The notes under the pieces were generated by a model. The model worked only from the letters and a program-made list of their open reading frames with translations, was not told the DNA's origin and did no database searches. A stretch of DNA of 6,488 nt from Calditrichota bacterium (GTDB lineage Bacteria; Calditrichota; Calditrichia; RBG-13-44-9; J075), in contig JAJRYW010000574.1 in the NCBI GenBank assembly GCA_024275555.1, positions 1-6,488 on the forward strand. Direction: 5' to 3'. How positions within the stretch are numbered: the stretch's first letter is position 1; each line of letters begins with the position of its first letter. The position numbers were made by a program, and so were the translations under genes. Below, one piece after another: positions 1 through 5,030 of the stretch.

Positions 1-7
1 CTTATTA

Positions 8-175
8 GGGCGCATGACAAATTGCATTTTTTAGACATTCTTTAAAAACCGTTGAAACGGTTAAACAATCGGTGCAAGATGTCATTAACACCGGGCTTAA
101 GCCCGGTGTTAATGAGAAAGAAATTATTACATAGCCGTTTTAACGGCTTTCCATTGTGCAATTTGACATGCACCC
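8..175. mobile_element. MITE-like palindromic element with terminal inverted repeats
   Basis: The ends form an imperfect 19-base terminal inverted repeat (8-26 against 157-175, 17 of 19 positions matching; core GCATGACAAATTGCA versus the complement of TGCAATTTGACATGC). Inside lie three nested hairpins: 47-62 (AACCGT/ACGGTT), a perfect 34-base palindrome at 82-115 centred on CTTAAG, and 133-148 (AGCCGTT/AACGGCT). The heptamer CTTATTA occurs directly outside the left end (1-7) and two bases outside the right end (178-184), which would fit a target-site duplication. No protein is encoded, so the element would have to be moved in trans, for example by a DDE transposase or a REP-associated (RAYT-type) transposase elsewhere in the genome. 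The palindromes and direct repeat are seen in the sequence; mobility is inferred. Confidence 0.55.
82..115. repeat. perfect 34-base palindrome
   Basis: A perfect inverted repeat centred between 98 and 99, with 17-base arms ending in CCGGGCTT / AAGCCCGG. It is the central hairpin of the 8-175 element. As DNA or RNA it would form a long GC-rich stem, but no T-tract follows on either strand, so I do not call it a terminator. Confidence 0.8.
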
Positions 176-185
176 ACCTTATTAC

Positions 186-376
186 AAGCTAAGCTTATAT
201 TACTACATAACTTATATCATTTTCCCGACGGGATGGCGTTGCCACGAACGAAGAGAGAAATCTGTTAACACTCAAAACTTTATCTTTAATTTACAATTAT
301 TTCAGCAAATTCAATGTCGAATACGCACAGATTTCTCTCCGTCCCTGGAGTTCGAAATGACTGTGATTTTTTAAAG
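186..376. repeat. AT-rich stretch with inverted dispersed-repeat sequence
   Basis: No gene is supported here. A 13-base exact inverted repeat (GAGAGAAATCTGT at 253-265, its complement at 327-339) is separated by 61 AT-rich bases. The right arm continues into CTCTCCGTCCCTGGAGTTCGAAATGAC, which resembles a short intergenic repeat that I have the impression of seeing widely scattered in environmental bacterial genomes. The block starts where the acetyltransferase remnant loses similarity to its family, so it probably arrived by insertion or rearrangement. Confidence 0.45.
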
Positions 377-535
377 TTAATAATTACAGTTCTTTAAAAG
401 GTAATAAGGTCTACTGTTGGTAAAGACGGTTTCCAGGTGTTCCGGTTTTTTTTCACCCAGGGGGGCAATCCGGTACAGCGCGGAGAGTTCTTCCCAATCA
501 AAATTGTCCTGTTTGTAAACCCAAACTAAATTCAT
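377..535 (-). pseudogene. N-terminal fragment of a GNAT-family N-acetyltransferase
   Basis: A 52-codon reading frame that begins with ATG at 535 behind a strong Shine-Dalgarno (AAAGGAG, 6 bases upstream) and ends in TAA at 377-379. The protein carries FDWEELSALYRIAPLGEKKP followed by EHLETVFTNSR, which matches what I recall of the first beta-strand and helices of GCN5-related acetyltransferases. After the Ser-Arg at residues 41-42 the similarity stops and 10 unrelated residues precede the stop. The acetyl-CoA binding motif (Q/R-x-x-G-x-G/A) that follows in full-length members of about 130-150 residues is absent, so no enzyme activity is expected. The intact ribosome binding site suggests a recent break. 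Downstream on its strand lies repeat sequence. A genuine 52-residue peptide is less likely. Confidence 0.6.
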
Positions 536-602
536 TACGGCTCCTTTGGAAATATAACGGTTGAGTTTACATGGCCCGCACCGGCGCCGCCTCTTGTCCT
601 TA

Positions 603-671
603 TCGGGGTCCCCCTGTCGGGAATGCCGATTGACGCTGTCGAAGACTTCTCCCCGGTCTGCCGGGGAGAAG
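603..671. repeat. diverged third copy of the structured repeat family
   Basis: Two short blocks seen in the repeat at 2179-2279 recur here in the same order: TCGGGGTC (603-610, compare 2182-2189) and CTGTCGAAGAC (636-646, compare 2228-2238). The second block is followed in both places by a GC-rich palindrome (646-671 here, 2240-2255 there). The spacing between blocks is shorter here. The match is partial, so shared origin is likely but not certain. Confidence 0.4.
646..671 (-). terminator. GC-rich hairpin downstream of the carbonic anhydrase
   Basis: An 11-base perfect stem (CTTCTCCCCGG / CCGGGGAGAAG) around a 4-base loop, 36 bases past the carbonic anhydrase stop codon. On the minus strand only TCTTCG follows, not a real T-tract, so it is at best a weak intrinsic terminator or a 3'-end stabilising hairpin. 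It overlaps the repeat copy at 603-671, so it may have been acquired with the repeat. Confidence 0.4.
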
Positions 672-706
672 CAGGCGACCTGAATATCGCTTTGACGGCG
701 CGGCGG

Positions 707-1528
707 TTATTCTTCGAATAGCAGAACTTCTCGGCCATTCAGCGGTTGAATCGGCCGGTAATTATTATTAAGGATGCTTGAAAATTGCTTAACCTGTTCT
801 TTAGAGGCGCTTACCGGCGCTTTTAAAACATACCAGCTTACAACCTCAGAGCAAGGAGGCGTGGTCAGAGAGCCGTCATAATAGTAATACGTCTTATTCT
901 CCGGGAATAAGCTTAACAGGTCAATCATTTCGTCCGATTGATATTCCCCTTTTGTCGTGGGAAAATGGTCTAAATATTTTTTAAAGAGCTCATTTGCTTT
1001 ACCTTCGGTGAACATGACGCCCAGGACGGCAAAATCATTGTCAGAGTATTTATGCACAAAATGAACTTCAATCGGGAAGTGTTTTCCGTCAATGGTGTGC
1101 TCGCTCAGGGCGTGATAATGAAACTGCAACAGCTTATACTCCTTGCCGTTCAGCTTGACGGTGTTGTTTCCCGATACATTAAACTGCACCGTGTGGCCAT
1201 TGTTGATAATGTCGACCTTCGACTTGCCGTAATTGAATTCAATTGCAGCCAGCTTATCTCCTTTGACCGCCTTGCCGGTTACAATATCAATCGGCGACTG
1301 TACCGTTCCGCCGCAATCGGCAAATCCGTCGCATAGATTCTTCCAGTTCTCCGGCCCGTCTTCTCCCGGCTGATGCGACCAATGCACATCCGCACAGTCG
1401 TCTTTGGCTGCTTTTTGTTCGGTTGTCTCGGCGGCCTTTTTCTGCGTCGCCGGTTCTTGTTCCTTACTACAGGATGTGAACACAAATAGTGCGAGCAGGA
1501 GTGCTGCTAAACTTAGTTTACGTTTCAT
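707..1528 (-). CDS. cah: alpha-class carbonic anhydrase, lipoprotein
   Basis: A zinc enzyme that interconverts CO2 and bicarbonate, expected on the periplasmic side of the envelope. The 273-residue protein opens with a lipoprotein signal peptide (MKRKL, a hydrophobic run, lipobox FTSC with Cys20; Ser at +2 favours the outer membrane by E. coli rules), then a charged Lys/Glu/Ala/Thr linker to about residue 44. The catalytic domain shows QSPIDI (77-82), the presumed proton-shuttle His112 (NNGH), zinc ligands His137 and His139 (QFHYH) and His156 (EVHFVH), Glu143 (SEH), and Thr222-Thr223 (SLTTPPC). Cys226 probably pairs with Cys66 or Cys72, as in other bacterial alpha enzymes. I chose ATG 1528 over an in-frame ATG at 1561 because AAGGGG lies 5 bases upstream and the signal peptide starts there. 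All catalytic residues are present. The residue after the second zinc His is Ala, where Trp or Thr is more usual. It appears to be transcribed alone. Confidence 0.95.
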   Translation of the reverse strand: MKRKLSLAALLLALFVFTSCSKEQEPATQKKAAETTEQKAAKDDCADVHWSHQPGEDGPENWKNLCDGFADCGGTVQSPIDIVTGKAVKGDKLAAIEFNYGKSKVDIINNGHTVQFNVSGNNTVKLNGKEYKLLQFHYHALSEHTIDGKHFPIEVHFVHKYSDNDFAVLGVMFTEGKANELFKKYLDHFPTTKGEYQSDEMIDLLSLFPENKTYYYYDGSLTTPPCSEVVSWYVLKAPVSASKEQVKQFSSILNNNYRPIQPLNGREVLLFEE

Positions 1529-1535
1529 CTTTGCC

Positions 1536-1541
1536 CCTTCT
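1536..1541 (-). promoter_or_regulatory. ribosome binding site deciding the carbonic anhydrase start
   Basis: The minus strand reads AGAAGGGGCAAAG immediately before ATG 1528. The purine-rich AAGGGG is at a normal distance from that ATG, whereas the in-frame ATG at 1561 lies upstream of this site. This fixes the start at the lipoprotein signal peptide. Confidence 0.7.
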
Positions 1542-1587
1542 GTAATTATTGGTTGTCCCAAACAATTAATGCTCCCTGCCTTAAGAG

Positions 1588-1593
1588 ATTATA
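1588..1593 (-). promoter_or_regulatory. probable -10 element for the carbonic anhydrase
   Basis: The minus strand reads a perfect TATAAT here, about 60 bases before the carbonic anhydrase start, implying a leader of about 50 bases. No good -35 hexamer sits 16-18 bases upstream (the best is GGTCGT), so this rests on the -10 box alone. Confidence 0.4.
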
Positions 1594-1599
1594 AAATGG

Positions 1600-1861
1600 C
1601 TGATGGAAATACGACCATCTCACCCGGCGCAAGCATTTACTATGGTTTGCAGTTTGTTCGTTTGCATCCTGGCCGTCAAGATACAAAAATAATGCTCAGA
1701 CAAAAACCGGAAAAGAAAATTGGCGTTCCCGGGATTGAGAGCGGTTTACGGGTTCTCCGGATAAGATTGGCGCCCGCGGGAGAACAAAACCCGGGCGGCG
1801 GGAGTGGGCAATGTGCGCCGATCACCGTTCTTGAGCCTGTTCCGGTTCCATGCTCCTGCTT
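1600..1861. other. anonymous intergenic block, GC-rich in part
   Basis: No gene is supported on either strand. About 1725-1850 is clearly more GC-rich than its flanks, with runs such as CCCGGGCGGCGGG, and inverted fragments GGTTCTCC (about 1750) and GGGAGAAC (about 1788) that could pair across roughly 30 bases. Open frames cross the block on both strands (plus 1404-1976, minus 1676-1972), but their translations are proline/glycine/arginine-rich with no recognisable domain. It lies just 3' of the toxin remnant and may hold its unrecognisable remainder or another insertion. Confidence 0.35.
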
Positions 1862-1972
1862 TAAACGTCTCTCCTCTCCAGGAGGGCAGTTTTTGAAGAG
1901 GGCTTTACTACAGCTTGCCTTTCCCAAAATCGGTTTGGGAAATTTAAACAAAACAATTTTTCCGGATTTCAT
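1862..1972 (-). pseudogene. MazF/PemK-like toxin, N-terminal remnant
   Basis: From ATG 1972 the frame reads MKSGKIVLFKFP, then ILGK, KALFKN and PPGE. This follows the first strands of MazF/PemK endoribonuclease toxins as I know them: G-D-I-V-L-x-x-F-P-x-T-D-L, then K-L-R-P-A-L, then P-G-E-Y-D-D. The signature is damaged: T-D is replaced by Pro-Ile and the R-P-A-L stretch by Ser-Lys-Ala-Leu. Nothing after about residue 37 resembles the family, which is normally about 105-130 residues. The open frame runs on to 1676 in unrelated sequence. It is therefore most likely a decayed toxin without activity. The antitoxin-like remnant at 2284-2482 is upstream on the same strand, the standard order for such operons. 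Confidence 0.5.
1920..1942. repeat. 9-base-pair hairpin inside the toxin remnant
   Basis: TTTCCCAAA (1920-1928) pairs with TTTGGGAAA (1934-1942) around a 5-base loop. It lies within the residual toxin frame and may be chance or part of the decay. No T-tract follows on either strand. Confidence 0.4.
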
Positions 1973-1976
1973 TTAG

Positions 1977-2283
1977 CCCCTTTCGGGGTCTCAATCGACT
2001 CGCAGCCGGCCGGGGGCCGAAGTGTGCGAAAGCACTTAGGCGCTTAGGGCGCCTAAATCGACAACATTTTGTCGATGTAAAAAAAGGATTTCCGAATGAC
2101 GAATGAATTTCAAATCGTAAATCAACGGCTTCGGAGAAGCCTCTTTTTGCGAGCGCAGTCTCGGAAAAAGCATAGGCGCTTTCGGGGTCTTAATCGACTC
2201 CCGGCGGGCCGGGATTGTCGATTTGTTCTGTCGAAGACACCCCGGCCGGCCGGGGACCGAAGTGTGCGAAAGCACTTAGTATG
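1977..2283. repeat. structured repeat cluster, two partial copies plus hairpins
   Basis: A block of about 307 bases between the antitoxin and toxin remnants. Two segments recur in the same order: 1980-2001 against 2179-2200 (21 of 22 identical) and 2005-2039 against 2245-2279 (34 of 35). The second copy carries an extra 40 or so bases between them, forming a long stem (2192-2198 plus 2199-2204 pairing with 2209-2214 plus 2217-2223) and a perfect 16-base palindrome CCCCGGCCGGCCGGGG (2240-2255). Both copies keep GTGC-GAAA-GCAC (2024-2035, 2264-2275), a GNRA-tetraloop hairpin. Other hairpins are at 2036-2056, 2057-2076 and 2127-2141. No protein is supported. It looks like a dispersed, structured, nonautonomous repeat. 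Confidence 0.65.
2127..2148 (+). terminator. intrinsic-terminator-like hairpin inside the repeat cluster
   Basis: GGCTTC pairs with GAAGCC around GGA, followed by TCTTTTT. The form is that of a short rho-independent terminator on the plus strand, but no plus-strand gene precedes it, so it is probably part of the repeat's own structure. Confidence 0.35.
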
Positions 2284-2482
2284 CTTTTCTCTTAGATCGA
2301 ATTCAGAGTATTCGGGTAACTCATCATTTTCCAAACCGCGCATAGCCTGTTCTAATGAGAAATTATTCCAACTTTGTATATCCGGATCTCCTTCATGTGC
2401 CCCGGATTTCGATAATAAAAATTCTACAAAAAGCAGTACTTCTTTTTGAGATTCCCCGGGAAGTTTTATCGATTGTTTTCAT
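2284..2482 (-). pseudogene. DUF2281-like antitoxin, frameshifted and 3'-fused to a repeat
   Basis: The minus-strand frame reads LPGESQKEVLLFVEFLLSK, then SGAHEGDPDIQSW, then NNFSLEQAMRGLENDELPEY and SEFDLREK. This matches my recollection of small DUF2281-type proteins, putative antitoxins encoded just upstream of MazF/PemK or similar toxins: an L-P-E-x-x-Q-x-E-V-x-x-F-I/V-x-F-L helix and a C-terminal E-Y-x-x-x-D-L-K-E-K-W. The only good start, ATG 2482 (AGGG 4 bases upstream), is in another frame: it gives MKTIDK and would join the conserved frame if one A of the run at 2464-2467 were absent. At the 3' end, instead of the expected Trp and stop, the frame enters the repeat at about 2283 and stays open to 2122. 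Assignment rests on memory of the family; the frame and start conflict are seen directly. Confidence 0.5.
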
Positions 2483-2593
2483 TTCACCCTCGTTATGCTG
2501 CTTTACTCATTTTTATGTGGTTGGTCATGATATTTTTTGAAGCGAAACGGATTGAAAAATTGGTTGTCGGGTGTTTTCAGAGTTTTCCCCCTC

Positions 2594-2615
2594 GTTCCAG
2601 GCGGGAGCCTGGAAC
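2594..2615. repeat. dispersed palindromic repeat, 9-base-pair stem
   Basis: GTTCCAGGC and GCCTGGAAC pair perfectly around GGGA. This motif resembles short palindromes that I recall as scattered between genes of many large bacterial genomes. It lies between the antitoxin remnant and the synthetase promoter and lacks a T-tract. Confidence 0.55.
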
Positions 2616-2683
2616 AAGGAGAACACTTTTTCGCTTATTTCGCGTCTTTCGCAGGCGTCCCCTCCAACCACCCCGATTCCCCG

Positions 2684-2712
2684 TTGACAAAACCCCTCTC
2701 AACTTTTAAATT
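2684..2712 (+). promoter_or_regulatory. sigma70-type promoter of the acyl-CoA synthetase
   Basis: A perfect -35 box TTGACA (2684-2689), a 17-base spacer and a -10 box TAAATT (2707-2712, 4 of 6). Transcription would start near 2719, leaving a leader of about 58 bases. The gene's ribosome binding site is GGAG at 2766-2769, seven bases before ATG 2777. Confidence 0.6.
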
Positions 2713-2776
2713 GGGCTTTTCAACGGAAGCCGCTCTGCCGGCAAATCGACATCACCTCTAACCCCGGAGCCGCACC

Positions 2777-4750
2777 ATGAGTCGAACCGAACCGAATAGC
2801 ACCTTTCCTTTTGGGCAGAAAATCGTCTGGCAGCCTAACCCGCAATGGACAGCCGAAAGCAATTTGCAGCGATTTATGAACCGCTGCGGCATTCCCGATT
2901 ACGATACGCTCTACCAGCGTTCCATCGCCGACATTGCCTGGTTTTGGGAGGCGGCGCTTGAGGATCTGGATATCCGCTTCTACCAGCCCTACAAGCAAAT
3001 TGTGGATTTGAGCGAGGGCCCGGCCTTTCCGAAGTGGTGCGTGGGCGGCAAGATGAACATCATCCACAATTGCCTGGACAAGCGGCAGGAGACCGAACTG
3101 GCCGGTAAAATAGCCCTGCGCTGGGAAGGAGAAGAGGGGACCGTCAAAACCTACACTTACGCCCAGTTGTACCGGGAAGTGAACCGCTGCGCCAACGGCC
3201 TGCGGGCGCTGGGCCTGGGCAAGGGCGATGCAATCGGCCTCTACATGCCCATGATTCCCGAGCTGGCCGTGGCCTTTTTGGCTATCATCAAAATCGGCGG
3301 GGTGATTTTACCGCTTTTCAGCGGCTACGGCCCCAGCGCCGTCTCCACCCGGCTGGCCGACGCTGACGCCAGGGCCCTCTTTACCACCGACGGCGCGTAT
3401 CGGCGCGGCAAAAAAACACCCATGAAGGCCATTGCCGATGAAGCGCTGGCCGATGCGCCCACCGTGGAACGGGTCATCGTGGTGGAGCGGGTCGGTCTGG
3501 AGGATGCACCCTGGCAGGAGGGACGCGATCTTCGCTGGGAGGACTTTATGGCGGGGAAGCCAGAGCAGGCCGAAACCGAGCAGACCGATGCGGAAGATGT
3601 GCTCATGATCATCTACACCAGCGGCACCACCGGGCGGCCCAAGGGGGCGGTGCACACCCACTGCGGCTTTCCCATCAAATCCGCCCAGGATATGTTTCAT
3701 CCCATGGATTTGAAGCGCGATGACGTCATGTACTGGATGAGCGACATGGGTTGGATGATGGGCCCCTGGGAAGTTTTCGGGACGCTGCTGATCGGCGCGA
3801 CCATGGTGTTCTACGACGGCGCCCCGGATTATCCGCAGGTGGGGCGCTTGTGGGAGATGGTGGAGCGTCACCGGATTTCTCACCTGGGAGTTTCGCCCAC
3901 GCTGATCCGCTCGCTGAAGACCCACGGCGTGGAGCCGCTGCAAAAGCATGATCTCTCCTCGCTGCGCATGGTCGGCTCCACCGGCAGTCCCTGGGACCCG
4001 GAATCCTGGCTGTGGCTGTTTGAAAACGTGCTGGAATCGCGCAAACCGATTATCAATTATTCCGGCGGCACCGAAATCAGCGGCGGAATTGTCTGCGGCA
4101 ACTTTTTTAAACCGCTCAAGCCCTGCGCCTTCTCCGGCCCGGTGGTGGGGATGGATTGCGATGTGGTCGACGAGGCCGGCCGGCCGCTGCGCAACGCCGT
4201 GGGCGAACTGGTTATCCGTCAGCCCTGGATCGGGATGACCCGCAGCTTCTGGGGCGACCGCCAGCGTTACCTGGACAGCTACTGGAGCCGCTGGGAAAAC
4301 ATCTGGGTGCACGGCGATTTTGCCGCAATCGATGAAGACGGCCTGTGGTATATCCTGGGCCGCAGCGATGACACCATCAAGGTGGCCGGAAAGCGGCTGG
4401 GACCCGCCGAGGTGGAAGCCATTGTCAATGCGCACCCGGCGGTCACCGAGTCGGCTGCGATTGCCGTGCCGCATCCCCTGAAAGACAACGAGGTGGTGGT
4501 GTTTTGCGTGCTGAAAACCGGGGAACAGCCTTCGGAAGAATTGCGGAAGGAAATTATGGAGCGAGTCATTGCCGAGTTGGGCAAACCGCTCAAACCCCGG
4601 GAAATTCGCTTTGCCGAAGCGCTCCCCAAAACCCGCAACGCCAAGGTGATGCGCCGGGTGATCCGGGCCGCCTACCTGGGAGAAGACCCCGGCGATGTGA
4701 GCAGCCTGGAAGACCCGGCCACCGTGGAGGCCATCCGCAACGCGAATTAA
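2777..4750 (+). CDS. AMP-forming acyl-CoA synthetase (acetyl/acetoacetyl-CoA synthetase-like)
   Basis: Activates a carboxylic acid with ATP to an acyl-adenylate and transfers it to CoA, in the cytoplasm. The 657-residue protein has the acetyl-CoA-synthetase layout: an N-terminal cap (FWEAALEDLDI, about 56-66; the KWCVGGKMNIIHNCLD region), the P-loop YTSGTTGRPKG (280-290), YWMSDMGWMMGPW (319-331), the adenine-site motif YSGGTE (428-433), HGD (512-514, Asp514 for ribose), the hinge GRSDD (528-532), the CoA-binding-loop motif VAGKRLGPAEVE, and PKTRNAK with presumed catalytic, acetylation-prone Lys623. Length is normal. Where true acetyl-CoA synthetases have WWQTE this enzyme has SGGTE, so the Trp that closes the acyl pocket is Gly430. 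This fits the uncharacterised group near acetoacetyl-CoA synthetase better than a strict acetate enzyme. Exact substrate unknown; propionate or other short to medium acids are candidates. It has its own promoter and divergent or convergent neighbours, so it is monocistronic. Confidence 0.92.
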   Translation: MSRTEPNSTFPFGQKIVWQPNPQWTAESNLQRFMNRCGIPDYDTLYQRSIADIAWFWEAALEDLDIRFYQPYKQIVDLSEGPAFPKWCVGGKMNIIHNCLDKRQETELAGKIALRWEGEEGTVKTYTYAQLYREVNRCANGLRALGLGKGDAIGLYMPMIPELAVAFLAIIKIGGVILPLFSGYGPSAVSTRLADADARALFTTDGAYRRGKKTPMKAIADEALADAPTVERVIVVERVGLEDAPWQEGRDLRWEDFMAGKPEQAETEQTDAEDVLMIIYTSGTTGRPKGAVHTHCGFPIKSAQDMFHPMDLKRDDVMYWMSDMGWMMGPWEVFGTLLIGATMVFYDGAPDYPQVGRLWEMVERHRISHLGVSPTLIRSLKTHGVEPLQKHDLSSLRMVGSTGSPWDPESWLWLFENVLESRKPIINYSGGTEISGGIVCGNFFKPLKPCAFSGPVVGMDCDVVDEAGRPLRNAVGELVIRQPWIGMTRSFWGDRQRYLDSYWSRWENIWVHGDFAAIDEDGLWYILGRSDDTIKVAGKRLGPAEVEAIVNAHPAVTESAAIAVPHPLKDNEVVVFCVLKTGEQPSEELRKEIMERVIAELGKPLKPREIRFAEALPKTRNAKVMRRVIRAAYLGEDPGDVSSLEDPATVEAIRNAN

Positions 4751-4759
4751 GGTTTTGCC

Positions 4760-4820
4760 GCCAAGAAGCAAAGTTCGCAAAGATTTGTTAAGGGATTAGT
4801 TTGTTCTTGGCTGGATTTTT
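4760..4820 (+). terminator. possible terminator of the acyl-CoA synthetase
   Basis: GCCAAGAA (4760-4767) pairs with TTCTTGGC (4804-4811) and is followed by TGGATTTTT. The stem and T-run are suitable and lie 10 bases past the stop codon, but the 36-base loop is unusually large, so this is tentative. Confidence 0.3.
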
Positions 4821-5020
4821 AATCGGCCACGGATCAACACGGATTGGCAGGGATTTCAATTGCTATTTATGATTTTTGCAGACATTCTTTTGAGAAACGA
4901 ATAAAGCGGTCAACCCCGAGAACAATCATTTCGGTTGAGGTTCCTGACAATCCGTGCTGATTCCTGCGACAAAATCAATCAGCAATCCCTCTCGGTGCTC
5001 TCTGTGCCTCTGTGGCAATA
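4821..5020. repeat. intergenic dispersed-repeat sequence with inverted arms
   Basis: CACGGATTGGCAGGGA (4838-4853) is matched in inverted orientation by 4941-4956 (14 of 16). Phrases such as GGCCACGGATCAACACGGATT and the CTCTGTGCCTCTGTGGCA stretch near 5000 look like widely scattered intergenic repeats. There is no supported gene between the converging synthetase and VWA genes. Confidence 0.45.
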
Positions 5021-5030
5021 AGGTAGAAAC

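Noticed and set aside
82..115. Rho-independent terminator for a gene left of the window
   Set aside because: A strong palindrome, but no T-tract on either strand, and it sits at the centre of an element with inverted terminal repeats.
535..738. 67-codon minus-strand open frame between the carbonic anhydrase and the GNAT stub
   Set aside because: It overlaps the carbonic anhydrase 3' end in another frame and runs through the hairpin; the translation is Arg/Pro/Ser-rich with no domain.
1676..1690. TTGACG as the -35 box of a carbonic anhydrase promoter
   Set aside because: It lies more than 80 bases from the TATAAT at 1588-1593, far outside the allowed spacing, and no -10 box follows it at 16-18 bases.
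1404..1976. 190-codon plus-strand open frame crossing the carbonic anhydrase start and the decayed zone
   Set aside because: Its start lies antisense to the signal peptide; it has no domain or convincing ribosome binding site, and it crosses the toxin remnant in the wrong sense.
1977..2283. CRISPR-like array
   Set aside because: Only two copies, of unequal length, without regular spacers; the repeated blocks themselves are palindromic, as in REP-like elements.
2096..2449. 117-codon plus-strand open frame over the repeat cluster and antitoxin remnant
   Set aside because: Composed of repeat sequence and the antisense of the antitoxin-like frame; no family resemblance.
3308..4780. 490-codon open frame on the minus strand, antisense to the acyl-CoA synthetase
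   Set aside because: It mirrors a GC-rich gene with all motifs intact on the plus strand; its translation is His/Gly/Pro-rich without a domain, typical of an antisense shadow.
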